From assembly GCA_021234155.1 (NCBI GenBank), contig JAJEKV010000422.1, forward strand, positions 60,001 through 124,000: 64,000 bases of DNA. Direction: 5' to 3'. The DNA comes from Isoetes taiwanensis. Taxonomy: Eukaryota; Streptophyta; Lycopodiopsida; Isoetales; Isoetaceae. The translations under genes were made by a program, and so were the position numbers. Under the pieces are notes generated by a model. That model was not told where the DNA came from. It ran no database searches and saw nothing but the letters and a program-made list of their open reading frames with translations. This document shows positions 12,412-24,374 of the stretch, one piece after another (the first letter of the stretch is position 1; the number at the start of each line of letters is the position of its first letter).

Positions 12412-12880
12412 GCCAAGGTTTCGCTTGAGCAAATCCTAAAAGATCAAAGCAACATAGAAAAATAGTGAGCAAAAAAAATAGTTCATAGAACTTAGCTAGA
12501 AAAAAAACACTTACACAAAATCTATCTTCCTCTCGCTCTTCAAATTTTCTTCACCACCGGATTCGCCTGGGCTTTAAAGAAGCCAAGGATTCGCTTGAGC
12601 GAATCCTAAAAGCCTCAAATTTTTCTTCACCAACGGATTCTCCTGGGCTTTAAAGCAGCCAAGGATTCGCTTGAGCAAATCCTAAAAGATCAAAGCAACA
12701 TCGAAAAATAGTGAGCAAAAAAAATATTTCATAGAACTTAGCAAGAAGAAAAAAACTTACTCAAAATCTATCTTCCTCTCGCTCTTCAATTTTTTCTTCA
12801 TCAACGGATTCGCATGGACTTTAAAGAAGCCAAGGATTCGCTCAAGCGAATCCTAAAAGCCTCAAAATCTATGCTAAATC
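12412..12880. repeat. Tandem duplication in right arm of element B
   Basis: Two units of about 250 bp (roughly 12412-12660 and 12661-12870) share cores such as agatcaaagcaacat, aatagtgagcaaaaaaaa and ctatcttcctctcgctcttc. Each includes an aggattcgcttgagc half-palindrome. Confidence 0.75.
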
Positions 12881-12924
12881 TATGCTAGATTTGGGGCAGA
12901 GAAGATTCCTGACCCTATAGATTT

Positions 12925-13408
12925 ACGTGCATATTGGAGGATTCGCTTATGTGAATCCTCCATTATGCAAAATAAGGTGTACGATTTGCACCAAGCAACT
13001 TGCAAGCATGCTGCATTGGGCCTCATGCTTGGGGGGAGTCACACAAGCGAATCCCCAAAGGGGGATTCACTTAAGTGAATCCCCCCAAGCATGCTCCCAA
13101 GCATGCGAAGCAAGGACAAATAAATGCTTGTGAGGATTCACTCAAGCGAATCCTCACAAGACGATTCACTTAAGTGAATCCTCCCAAGCATGCGAAATCA
13201 ATGCATTAAATGCTGGACAATTTTCACGTGATTTTGGTTAACTAGGGTAGAGGATTTGCTTAAGCGAATCCTCTCTAGAGCAGACGTGGACGCCACGTCA
13301 TCAAGAGAATTCACTTGAGTGAATCCTCCTGATTCACTTAAGCGAATCCAGAGGATTCGCTCAAGCGAATCCTCTTGGCACCTCTAGTCAATCTAGGGAG
13401 CCGATAGC
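12925..13408. repeat. Right terminal inverted repeat of element B
   Basis: Reverse complement of the left arm with scattered mismatches. Shared blocks include the ggttaactagggtagagga segment, the acaaataaatgcttgtgagg segment and the outer gcacctctagtcaatctagg segment. Confidence 0.85.
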
Positions 13409-13414
13409 AGCACC

Positions 13415-13660
13415 GGTAATTTACCACCAGCCCTTTGCGCCTGCCCATGAGTATCCAACAAAAAGTCCATGGATTGTAGTTATCCAAGATCCATGGATGC
13501 TGGAGCAAGTAGTTAGATATAGCCAAAATGTGACATGGACCATGGATTCAACTTTCATGACAAATATGTATGGTGTCCATTATATAGTGCACATGTTCCA
13601 AATCACTCGGGCCTCTATGCACCCCCAGTGAGTCAAAACACAACCACGATGAAGTCAAAT
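13415..13660 (+). pseudogene. Element A transposase remnant, catalytic part
   Basis: Resumes exactly at the duplicated target GGTAATTTACC. The frame contains VIYHQPFAP, SPWIVVIQDPWMLEQVVRYS and WTMDSTFMTN. These match element B VIFHQPWNP, RPWILVIQDDKMLEAAIRWS and WAMDTTFGTN, including the first catalytic Asp. The frame is lost after about 13626, with decayed continuation. Confidence 0.75.
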
Positions 13661-13937
13661 CCCCCTCGATCCCAAGTAAGTGTCCAATGTCCACATCTTT
13701 TATGAAGATGTACAACCACCATTGGAGACTAACATTAAGTGTGTTAGACATGAAAGTATCTATGCACATGAACCAAAAACTAGGACTCACTTATGTAGAA
13801 CTGGCCAGAATACCGCTCGGATGCTCCTCCACTCCACATTAGGGCCATAGTTATTACGAAATGACTGGCCCAGATGAGTGAATAACGCTATCAGTGTCTA
13901 GGTGTGACGGGACTAGGCATCGATGAGGAAATACAAG

Positions 13938-15044
13938 TCATAGGTGAAGAAGGCATCGGGAAGCCATCCTCACAGTGGAAATAGTATCATTGAATGACAA
14001 GCTAGGATGGGGCACGAACCCACAAGCTACAGGTACACCAGATACACCTAAACCAAGTGTGGTACATGAAGATGGCAAAGATGATGAGGTCTTCTGCAAG
14101 TCTATGAAAGATCTCTCAGTGAAAGAAATATGTAAAGATGCGTGAGCATGTGAAGGTCCAAGAGGTAGAGTCATGGGAGGAAGAGATGGCATCAATGGAA
14201 AACTAGAAGGGCCACATGTGGTGATAGGCAATACAGGAATATTAAGATCAATGGGCACCCTCCCAATATGAAGGTCCATGTCTATGGACGTCGTGCATGG
14301 GCTGCATGATGTATCGTCGTGCATAACAAAACCCAAAGAGCTACTGTGAGATGGACTACACAAAGGATCAACATGAACTCTATCGCCCTCTATATAAAAG
14401 GAGGTAGAAGCAGATGCCAAGCCTACTGTGCCCCCCAGCATATCCATAGCACTACTGCCTGCTACCAAGCCCGCTACTATATGATCCAAAACTACACGGT
14501 CCTCCTGAGATATCTCATCCTCAACAACATGATCCTCAACAACATGCTCATGGCCATGCCTATATGCAAGTCTAGACTCTGCCTCTCGTCGACGTCTCTC
14601 AGCCCCAGGCGCTCGCAATGCCAACATCAACTGCAACTGGTCTACCATGCACTGCTCCTTTCCATGTGGAAATCTCTCTGCAATCTCAAGAGGCGTCATG
14701 GTTCTCTCATTTTTTGCCCACTCTATAGCCAGTCGTGACAATGCTCTAGCCCTATACTTGCCCTCCTGTTGGCTAGCTAGGTACTCTCTCCTACTACATC
14801 GCTCATGTCCACGTATCCGAGCCCTCACTCTTCGCCTCTGCCAGGATGTCTCATCCTCATCATCCACTGGGTATCTCCTACGAGCACCTCGAGGTCCAGG
14901 AACCCACTTCACGTCTGGATGGAATGTCTCTTGGTGTGTCTGAGCACTCTGTAGTGTCATCCCCTCGTAGCCCTCTCCACGATCTCGTATATGAGTGCAT
15001 CCCTCATGCACACAAAACCACATGTCTTGTGAAGTGGTCAGCAA
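13938..15044 (-). CDS. Element A second gene, C2H2-finger-like protein
   Basis: A 368-codon open frame on the minus strand, convergent with the remains of transposase A, the same arrangement as in element B. It starts near a finger-like WFCVHEGCTHI...TFHPD and continues with an Arg/Glu-rich middle (RRRVRARIRGHERCSRREY, LEIAERFPHGKEQ) and a Ser/Pro-rich C-terminal half. The N-terminal finger is shared with the element B gene; the rest is much more diverged. The intact frame is notable because the transposase of the same element is destroyed. Function unknown; probably an element accessory protein, possibly DNA-binding. Confidence 0.5.
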   Translation of the reverse strand: MLTTSQDMWFCVHEGCTHIRDRGEGYEGMTLQSAQTHQETFHPDVKWVPGPRGARRRYPVDDEDETSWQRRRVRARIRGHERCSRREYLASQQEGKYRARALSRLAIEWAKNERTMTPLEIAERFPHGKEQCMVDQLQLMLALRAPGAERRRREAESRLAYRHGHEHVVEDHVVEDEISQEDRVVLDHIVAGLVAGSSAMDMLGGTVGLASASTSFYIEGDRVHVDPLCSPSHSSSLGFVMHDDTSCSPCTTSIDMDLHIGRVPIDLNIPVLPITTCGPSSFPLMPSLPPMTLPLGPSHAHASLHISFTERSFIDLQKTSSSLPSSCTTLGLGVSGVPVACGFVPHPSLSFNDTISTVRMASRCLLHL

Positions 15045-15166
15045 GCTTGGAATAGATGTAACACTTTCTGCTTATGGATGTTCATGTTATCATTATAGCA
15101 TTTTCAATATCGTTATCTTTTGTGCTATTTTAATTCATAACTTCTACTTTATCCATAATGTTGCAG

Positions 15167-16020
15167 TTATTACTATCGTATACTAGCTGGTAACATGGAA
15201 CAATCAATATTTGAGAAAGATAGAGCCTGGAATGCGAGCAATCATTTAAATCTCCAAGCTATGTAAGTGGAGGGATATGCTTCTTTTCTTCATTTGAATC
15301 TTTGAAGTTTATGTTTTTGCTGATTCACTATTTCTTTGCAGAGAGCTTGTGATTTGTTAGTTGGTCATCATGATTTCAGTTCCTTCCGTGCAGCTGGCTG
15401 TCAGGTATATTTTTGCACTAGATGAGTTTCATGTGTGGGGTTAGGCAACAGAATTTACCTTCCTACTTTAGGTAAGGTCCTCTGTGAAGACATTGAATGA
15501 GATCAATATCTTAGAAACTCCTTTGTGGCCCTGTTTTCCATCACAAGCGGAGCGTAATCAGCTTAAATTTGGTGGGCAGAGGCAACATGTTGATGTTGAG
15601 CAGGTGACTGATACGTCTGTAACCATGATGTTTACCAAGCGAGATATTAGTAACAAGTTAGATCATTTTTCAGCAACAAGAAACAGCTGCACTGCTATGT
15701 TGTGACTGCAAGGGCGCAATCTTTTTTGCATCATCAGGTATGTACGTTGTTCTTAACCTTAATTTGGTTCAATCAGTAAAACAGGTATTCAATATCTTCA
15801 GGTCCGTCTCATGGTTGGTACTATCAAAACTGTTGGCTCTGGAGTCCTTTCAGTAGATGATGGTTAGTATAGTATTATGTGGGTTCACAATTTCTAGTTG
15901 GAATGTTTCTGAGAGGGATGCATGGATGCAGTGAAGAGAATTTTGGAGGCAAGATCTGTCACATTAACCCCAGTAACGGCACCTGCCTGTAGACTCTTAT
16001 CTTGCGGACGGTCAATTATG
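15167..16020 (+). CDS. tRNA pseudouridine synthase (TruA/PUS type), 3' exons only
   Basis: Converts uridines in tRNA to pseudouridine. Exon-like blocks: 15167-15262 (YYYRILAGN, FEKDRAWNASNHLNLQ), 15342-15404 (CDLLVGHHDFSSFRAAGCQ), 15472 to about 15585 (VRSSVKTLNEINI), 15674-15737 (CYVVTARAQSFLHHQ), 15802-15862 (VRLMVGTIKTVGSGV) and 15932 to about 16020 (VKRILEAR, TPVTAPACRL). These match the C-terminal half of the TruA family in order: the hHDFSSF-AAGC motif, FLHHQVR-MVG and the terminal TAPA motif. The N-terminal half with the catalytic Asp of the GRTD-GVSA motif is not seen in the window. Element A lies immediately upstream, so the gene is either split by it with a far upstream 5' half, or is a fragment. 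The first donor/acceptor pair fits imperfectly. Confidence 0.75.
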
Positions 16021-16029
16021 ACTTTAACG

Positions 16030-17630
16030 GCTCATGTATCTCAATAGAATCAACCGAAGAGATTTGCTGATGCAAGAATTTTATTGTTCTTAGAAGAATA
16101 TACCATTTGGTACTACTGAAAATAGCTTTAATGTTGTCATGGTAGGTGATGTCCAATGCAGAAATCTGCAGAATACCACATGTAAACATCGATTATACCA
16201 CAGTATTTGACACAAGCATATGATTTCAAGATTTTATTTATGCCTTTAGATGGCATTCAATTGGCGTGACATTAGCATATACAGTTCAAGCCTTAGATTC
16301 ATTCTAGTGGTAGGGGACTGACAGGCAGTAAAGTGGCTCCATCAAGGGGAAAACAAAAGCACTGGTATTAGCTCAAGTGTGAATCCATGGTTAGCTCAAG
16401 TGTGAATCCGTGCTGATGGATTGGTCTATCAAAAGGTCTTCATCTCAACAAGGCATTTAAAAACATAAAAGTTTGAAGGGGTTGCTAAGCGAGGCAATCA
16501 ACAATATGGAGTAGTTTAAAAGGTAAAAGGAGAAAAAGGGGCAAAATGAAGTTGTTTTTTTTGCTAGAGCTAAATAATGTGAAGTCAAACCTAACTTTTG
16601 GATGTTGGTGGTCTGCCAAGAACATTTACATGGTATGAAGCAAAATTTGTTGCGATGATACAAACATGTAGAACTAACTGTAAACTCTTGGATCATGAAG
16701 ATGTTTGTCTTGAGTGTCAAAATTTTGTTGATCTCATAATCTGCATTTGTTTGGGTTGTGCCATAGTTGCATATGGAAGCATCAATCTAGGTTTTTTCAT
16801 AGTTGCATCTCGAAACAAGATTCAATATTCCCCTTGATTGATAAACTCCCCTTGATTGATAAACGTTGTTAACCATAGAATTAGGCTACATAAACAACGC
16901 CACTGTAGTTTATTTTTCCTTTTTACCCAGAATAACACTAATAAAGCACCTTCGAAGAATGCAACTTGAGGGCATAGTGCAACTAATGTTGTTTTTCTTA
17001 TTAAACCATATTGAATAAAATTTTGGGCCTTTTTAACTACATCATTTTCTGTTATAGTTTGAATTGAAGAATTTCATCTTGAAATGCCCTCCATAATACT
17101 TGGGTTTAGAACTGACACCAAGTTGGTAAAGAGCCGCCCGCGATAAATTTCTTGTAATGCATAATTTGCATTATGCTTTCCTTTTAAATCTGTTGGTCTT
17201 CAAACTAGAGATGCTAGAATACAGATGTCGCAAAATTGCAACTTACTGAATCATCCTGTAGCTTAGCTCAAAATACAAAAATACACAATTTTTTGGTACA
17301 TGACAAATGTTCACGATCATTGAATTCTCAACAATTGAGCCAGTGCCACAATAAATTGTTATTGTGAAAAGCTGTAAGCATGGTAAAAATGTAATCCTGC
17401 AAAAATATTAAACTATGACACTTGCAGCTGATGCCATTCCTGGCACATCTGATTTTTTTAGGACAATTGCAGCTCATGGAATTCCTTTGTGTATCTTTGT
17501 TTATTCTCAAAATGTCAAATGCAAGAGAATGGATGCCGACATTGTTTGAAGCCCTATATGAGTCCGGTTCCAAAAAAAAAATATCTTTTGCATTAGTTGC
17601 AACATTCCTGTATTAATAAGCAGCAATGAG
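16030..17630. other. Stretch without a supported gene
   Basis: AT-rich sequence between the pseudouridine synthase exons and the PLATZ-like ORF. Short frames near 16598 and 17422 have no recognisable motif. A short repeat (attgataaac next to ccccttg) occurs at 16830-16865. Confidence 0.4.
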
Positions 17631-17636
17631 TTACTG

Positions 17637-18005
17637 ATGAGAGGCCATGCAATGCATCGACATATCACAGTGCTGAGGAAAGATGGGGAACGCTATGTGC
17701 AGAAAAAAAATTTACCCAATGTTTCAGAGGTAGAAGACATGAAAGTGGATATCAGAGAGTGCCGGGGTGAGCCCATATACTATGTGTATTCCAGAGGAGA
17801 ACCAGCACAAGAAAAAACAGAAGAAAAAACACAGGAAAAAACACAAGAAGAAGAGCATGGAATCTGTGGCAATTGTGGATTCAAATGCCGCGGTGGTAAG
17901 TTCTATTGCAGTTTGGAATGTGGATTTGTAGCAAAAAATAAACCTCTTCCTGCAGAAGCAGCAGCGGGAGATGCACCTCCTGCAGGAACATCAGCAGCAA
18001 ATTAA
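17637..18005 (+). CDS. PLATZ-like zinc-binding protein, short
   Basis: A 122-codon frame resembling the second half of plant PLATZ proteins (AT-rich-DNA-binding transcription repressors). HAMHRHITVLRKDGERYV corresponds to the conserved H-x2-H-x-V-L-x-I-R-R...Y region. IRECRGEPIYYVYSRGEPA matches the I-Q-x-Y-V/I-N segment. ICGNCGFKCRGGKFYCSLEC corresponds to the C-x2-C...FCSL-x-C finger. An inserted Lys/Glu/Thr repeat (EKTEEKTQEKTQEEE) separates the two. The N-terminal first Cys-rich motif usual in the family is absent from this frame, so an upstream exon is missed or the protein is truncated. The Met is the first in frame; a spliced start is possible. Confidence 0.55.
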   Translation: MRGHAMHRHITVLRKDGERYVQKKNLPNVSEVEDMKVDIRECRGEPIYYVYSRGEPAQEKTEEKTQEKTQEEEHGICGNCGFKCRGGKFYCSLECGFVAKNKPLPAEAAAGDAPPAGTSAAN

Positions 18006-18009
18006 CATG

Positions 18010-19270
18010 TTCCTATTTTATGTCATTTCTTTCCATTTGTTGTTGTAGATCCGACCCAGGCTATTTGGGTATGTCATAATTTGTTTCTGTTTGATGTTTT
18101 AGTCACAACCCAGGCTGTTTGGGTATGCGATTTGAATTTTTATTTTCAGTCATTTTATAAGCCTTTGCAACCTCTTTGTTTCCCTGGAAGATGCCTTTTT
18201 TTTTAGAAAATGGTTTGGAAATGGAACCTGTTATTAAGAAGCACCTGAATGCTCTATTTCAGATTAGATATCTGATGTATAAGGCCTCTTTATCACAGAC
18301 CAGAAAGGCCTCCGTCATCACAGATGACAGAAAAATACTAAGAATCAACTCAATGGCATAAGCGTCTACATTTGTGACAATTTGTAAACCATCCCAACAT
18401 ACCATGCATTCTTCCATTAGGATTGGAATACTTAAAAATCTCTCATTGATAGACGGAGAATCAAATCACAAGTTCACCGAACATCAACTTCATTGCACAA
18501 ATGTTCATACTTTCACCTTCATTTTCAAAAATTTCCTCACCTTATCGAGTCTCCCAGGCAATTTTAATTTAGCAGCTATGGCATTAGTTAGGTTAAATGT
18601 CTCTCTTGATGTTACAATTCAGGTAGCATCCCTTCATGCCTTTCATTCGTAGTCTCTTGTCTCTATTGGCAAGGATAGAGGTTGGACATTCTCACAGAAG
18701 GTTGTGTGGGTTTTTTGGTGTTGCTCAATGGCTTTAGCATTTGCACTTGATTTTGGGAGGTTTGGGTTGTTTACTTGTGCTTAGCTATTTGTTTTTTAGA
18801 AATTGTCATAAGTTCATTTGAAGTGGTGTGGGTTATATTTTTGTAGGGGTTATAGCTTCGTTCTTTTAAATATAAGGTTTTGAGGTTTATTCAAGTATTA
18901 AGTATTATCGCGTCACGTTCAAGTTTTATTCCCCGCCATTGATCCGGCGGATATTCTCGGTATTGTGTCAGATCAACGGCCATTTAATTTTGAGAGAGAA
19001 TGCCAATGCAAATGGTGTAGAACGAACCTATGGTTGAAGCAAAAACAAAAAACAAGCAAAATAAAGAAAAACCATGAATTTGCCGCACCTAGCTTCACAC
19101 AGGTTAGCCGCACACAGGTTCACCGCAGCAAAAAGCTGTGGCATAGAAGGATCATTTCATTTTTGTTCTATGATTTCACATGAAGACTATCTTGAACGCC
19201 AACGAACTCACACCTCGAACTCGTGATAATTTGGACGACCTGATAAAATTTACAAGCGCTGATCAGATGA
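18010..19270. other. Downstream of PLATZ-like ORF, no gene seen
   Basis: Probable 3' UTR and intergenic DNA. A 25-bp unit with core acccaggctatttgggtatg is duplicated at about 18054-18075 and 18105-18127. Confidence 0.4.
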
Positions 19271-19304
19271 GATGTATTTCAGGGATGTGACTAAAATCGG
19301 AGGA

Positions 19305-19761
19305 CGTCCGTATTTAGAGTCCGGGATGTGGTATTTCCGAACTTTCTTGGTGGTATTTCTGGACATCCGTTATCAGCCAAGTGGTATTTCCGGCCAAAAA
19401 AGGTGGTATTTCCAGCCAAAAGGGTGGTATTTCCAGCCAAAAAGTGGTATTTCTGGCCAAAAACCAAGCGCGAAACTGCGCGGCGGAGCTGAAATCTTTG
19501 GTCGGATCCTTCTTGCAACTCCGTGGACGGCTTGAACTGCTTCAAAAACCCTTCTAATCACTTTGTCTGCCTCTTTAATGTTAGTTTGATGAAGAGAGGA
19601 AGCGATTTGAGCCCAGATAGAGCCGGATTGATCCAAAAATGCCCCAAAACAGTTGATTCTGGGCTTGAAACTGTGAAGTTACAGTGGATGATAACGGGTG
19701 GCCAGAAATACCACAAAAAAGTCCGGAAATACCACATCCCGGACGCTAAATACGGCAGTCC
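19305..19761. repeat. Foldback (inverted repeat) element
   Basis: Arms 19305-19375 and 19689-19761 are inverted copies of about 70 bp (left gtccgtatttag, right ctaaatacggc) around a 310-bp centre. The left arm is followed by four tandem units of about 20 bp with core gtggtatttccggcc (19378-19462). It looks like a MITE or foldback element; no coding content. Confidence 0.8.
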
Positions 19762-19861
19762 ACCAAAATCGGGCTTGTGCATAGCTCCAATTAGCTTCAA
19801 GGGACCACAAAATAAAAAAAACCAAAGGTTCCCAACTATCATCCCATAGTCGCAGGCTGGC

Positions 19862-22660
19862 CGAACTTCCATAGTCGCAGGTTTTGAAAAACCCCAACAG
19901 CAGGCTTTGAAAAATCCTAAACTTCCACAGTCGCAGGCTGTGGTACTGAAAAAACCCCAACAGTAGAGTGCGTCTTTGAACGACGGATGCCTTGGAAAAG
20001 ATACAAATTGGTGTGGATATAAATTTGGATACAAATTCGCCTGGAAGTCTCTTCCAGCTTTCACATTCCAGCTAAGCAATCTCCCTATTAGCTGGAGCTA
20101 CTGAACGCTGGAATCGAAAAGCCGCCATAGCTATTTTGTTCAAAGCCGCCATAATCTGCCCTGTTCAAAATCGCCACAGCCTGCCCTGTTCAAAACCTTA
20201 AGGAACATATTGGTCTCCCGGATCTGTACTCGAGCTCAATCGGAAGCTCTGGCAAGGACCTAATTTGGGATTTGAACCCACAAGCAAGCAAAGCTTGCTT
20301 TACCAAAGGCAAAGGCAAACTGCCCCTTCTCGAATCCAGGTCTGTCGCCCTGCATCAGAAGCTCTGGCCGACAACAATCGCATTCCTAGCCGCCTTCACA
20401 TGCTTTCCCATTTCAGGGCCTTTAAAACAGCCCAAAAAATTCTCTATCTAAGCAACCCCAAATTAGAACATCCCCCCTTAAGCCAATTAAGCTCCTCAAA
20501 TTGGCCTAAAAATACCCGTTTCTATACAATACTATACCGAAATCATAATCCCCATCATTGCCAAAATACCATCCCCAAATACACAACGAATTGGGCAAAC
20601 TATATAGCTTCGCCCTTTCGTTAATTTTTGCCAGTTCTGCATATTCTAAATGATGCGTAAAAGTTGCTTGGGTTGGTATTAAGCTGGCATTTCAAGTTTG
20701 CATTCTCAGTTTGATAGTCTATTTCGGTCCTAGTGCGATGTGCCCTCTGGAGTTATATGATGGTCTTTATGTTTGTTGGCCCTACTAGTAGGCTTCCTCT
20801 ATGGTTAGTAACATATTTGTTCATGGCCTTCAAGTCTTAATGTAATGTGATAGTTTGGTCGTCGGTATTGTGGTGCTGGGATTTTGGTGTGATTTAGTTG
20901 GATTTGGCCCTATCCTTATTGTTTCAAGTACTTGTGAATTTGAAGTTTGGTTTGGTTTGTTTTTTTTGTTTCCCCCTTCCTGCCATATGTTCTAATGGTA
21001 GAATCCTCTTCTTTTTGCATGTTTTCACATTGTAGCTTGGGTAAACTTCGTTGATTTATTGAGTTGGGAAGTGTGATATTGAGTAGTTGCATTTGGCTCC
21101 CAACCTTCGTTATAAGTTCATTTTGGTAGATTTATGGAGTTAGTGTGTGAATTGTCTAATAATGTGTGTTATAGAGTTGATTTCATAGAACTTCTGGCCT
21201 TTGTTGTAAGTTCATAGCTATATGGAATCAACTGTATGAATTGTCTAATAACGTGTTATTAGAGGGTTCGGAGTTTTGAGTTCTTGTAGTTCCAAGTACT
21301 TGCCTTGATTGTTTTCTCTTCTCATATATTTTGCATTAAGTCGTGTAGTCCTCTTGCTTCTCTTCAAGTCAGTTTGACATTTGTTGGAGGACATATGGAA
21401 TGCATACCACACTTATTCTAGTCTCCTTTTGTTGGTTGAGATTTGGTTAAGTTTGTTTTCTAGAGTCCTTATTGTTCTATTAGTTCTCCTTTTGCACTCA
21501 TTCCTATTCCCGATCTCTCTCAAATATTGCATTGATTTGAATTGCTATTCCTATTTGGATGTGACGGTCCTTCGCCCGACACCGATTAATACTTAAATAC
21601 ATAACACAAATACCTCAAGATCCACGGGTGCAGAACCTGCGTATCGACCCAAAACTCAAAATAGCATGTTGTGGATCCCTGAGCTACTGGTCTCTAGCTC
21701 ATGAGACAACCTTCATCTAGGTGCAACTTGACATGACAATGTCAAGTCCTCACTAGCGAGCTTCATCAGTGCCCACTCGCTAGTGTCGAGTGACTAGCAC
21801 TCGTGGCCTCGGTTTCTGCTCCCCGCAGAGCTGTGGGCAGACCAAGGTGCAGCTAGGCTAGCAATAAATTAGACGAGCCAAAGTTGTCATACTAGCAAGG
21901 CCATACATAATAGAACATACTATTTGTTGAGATCATTGAGCTATTCTCATAAGGTCTTGGTATGGTCAGAGTGTTTTTTAAATGCCTACCCGGCAATCTA
22001 TCATAATCAAGAAATGTATGTCTTTAGCTTAACTTGCCTATGCCTTAAATGGAATATAGCCTAGATAGGAGTCCCATTCTTGTTTAAAGGAAAGCATATA
22101 AAACTAACAACTAGGATTATTGGATTTGAATCCTCAAGTTTGAACCCTTACTTTAATTATCTGAGTATAGAATCCTTACTTTGAATATCAAATACGAAAA
22201 AGAACAAACGATTTTAGCCTAATTGACTTGAACAAACAATTTTAGCCTAATTGACTTGCGAATAAAAATGCAGTCTATAGCAAAGATTGAACCCTTGCCA
22301 TTTGCATGAAAGGCAAAGGCTCCAACCATTAAGCCAATATGCAACATGTTAATATGACTGTTTATTCTTTTCAAATAAACCATGACTGAAATAAGAAATA
22401 CAGACTTTTTAATTCTAGCAATGGCAGAGTAACAAACCTATTGCTATCGAAAATTAGCCGCTCCATTTTTTTTCCAGAAAAATAGCCGATTTTGCTCTAG
22501 ATTGACGGATTATAAGAGTATATATAGATTGGTAGCATCTAAACTAATCGAAGGGTTTTCACTTCCGTTCTAGGCAGATTCCTTCTAACAACATAGAACA
22601 AGGTATTCTTAAATTGCTTCATATTGTTAGAAGGAATTCTCAAATCGCAAAAATACTTGG
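19862..22660. other. Stretch without a supported gene
   Basis: Includes short GC-richer direct repeats (cgcaggct, cagcaggcttt) at 19860-19960, T-rich sequence to about 21.5 kb, and a segment from 21558 beginning tgtgacggtcc that has the look of a diverged LTR end but no partner in the window. Confidence 0.35.
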
Positions 22661-22664
22661 TTGC

Positions 22665-24369
22665 TGTGACGTTCCAGCACAGTATACGCTCCCAGGACGT
22701 ATATTGTACTACCACGTCACGCGTACACGCCACCCCGACTGACGTGTACGCCAACGTGTAGCCAAGTGGGTAGCCCCTAGGGGGCAACTTGCTAAGAATG
22801 TGCATTAGTATTAATGTGCACATTTTCCAATGTACACATTAATGTGGGCACACATTTCCATGTGGCCACTTGATGCCAAGTGGGCCATACCCATAGGTGC
22901 AATTAATGTGCACATTTTCCAATGTACACATTCATTAATGTGCACACATTTCCATGTGAGCACATTTGGGTGCACACATTTCCATGTGGGCACATTTGGC
23001 CACCTAGCCCTTAAAGGCAAGTAGGCCCTTTTCCCAATTATCCCACATGCCTAAAGGGGATAATTGGAAACCCTAGCCACCCCCTTGTCTATTTAAGTAG
23101 GAGAACCCTAACTTGCCCATTTTCGTTTCTAGGGTTTTTAGAGCTCTGTTTTGCTGCCTCAAGAGCCAAAACCGCCTCCCGCAACGTCCTCGAGAGAACG
23201 CATCATTAGTTTTCCTTGATTCGAGCATTTCAGGGGATGGTCGAAGTTCAGTCGAGGAGGAGGAACTCAAGGATGGGGTATTTAGGCAATTTAGTAGTCT
23301 AAACCCCATTTCAGCCATCGAATCAAAAGAGGTTTAGCCTCTTAAATTGCCCATAGCAGCCCTCTAGAACTCTAGATAGCAGATTCTAACTAAAGAACCT
23401 AACTCTATGATATAGATTAGATCTTGTTCTTTTTTAGTTCTTCCGTGATGTATATGGATGATGTATCTCTGTGAACTCCTTGTATTGGGAAGGGGGTAGA
23501 GACCTAAAGCTTGGTAGTAGATGCTTCTAGATTAGCCTCTCTAGCACACTATAGATGCGGCCTCAGGCACAAGAGCCACACCGGGTTGTGGGTGAAGGGG
23601 CCGACGGGCTTATAAGGAGGTTCATGTTCTCGACTCTTGAACGACCCCTATGGTGTGTTAGTGTCCGCGGGGTCACCGTGACTAGGTCTAATGGCTTGCC
23701 ACCGTGGTGGGCAAGGCATGGGCTCGACACTGTGGGAGGTGGTGAATATGACCTTCCATTGAGTTCAAGTCGAATACGGGCGGTGGCCCTCTAGTCACCT
23801 TGAGTCAAGATTGTAGATCTCTCGAGGGAGAGATCCCTACCGCCCCATCGGGCGGGAGATGTAACCTGGGATATAGCCCCTTGGCTATGCATCCCGGGCT
23901 ACGCCAGTCCCAACACTTTTCAACCTACTCGCAAAGTGTGCACAGGAGGGGCGGATGGAGTGGACAACCCTATGCCATGTTCTTATGCCGCCCAAATCCA
24001 TCGCCATGAATTCTACATGCGCAATGAACTCTGGAGACCCAAGCCCGTCAGTCATCCCTTTGAGTCTGAGCCTTGGGTAGGATTCCCTATGTGATGTGCT
24101 GATCTTTGTCTATGCAGATATGTGGAGGACCATCCTTCGTGATGGTCATATGATGTTGATGTATGTGCTACTGACATGTATGTTTACGCTTCCGCAGCTA
24201 GGTAGGCCCTGAGGGAGACGGGGTGCAATGACCCTTCCACTCTTCCCACTGGAACCCGTCACGGTTGCAGTGTCATGTGGAGGGCCCTATATTAGCATGG
24301 AGCTGGTATGGGGGATGAACTCCTGTTTGTATACGGTGAGGGCACCGTATGCGAGTAGGGGACGTCACA
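22665..24369 (+). mobile_element. Solo LTR of the TGTGACGT gypsy family
   Basis: Begins TGTGACGTTCCAG and ends GGGGACGTCACA, the same termini and body as the 3' LTR at 49032-50619. The 5-bp sequence GTTGC is duplicated on both sides (22660-22664 and 24370-24374). With no internal sequence between termini, this is a classic product of LTR-LTR recombination. It is about 120 bp longer than the 49032 copy. Confidence 0.92.
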
Positions 24370-24374
24370 GTTGC

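Noticed and set aside
20221-20330. Possible tRNA-like segment (gggatttgaaccc)
   Set aside because: Only a T-loop-like string is present; no cloverleaf arms could be drawn.
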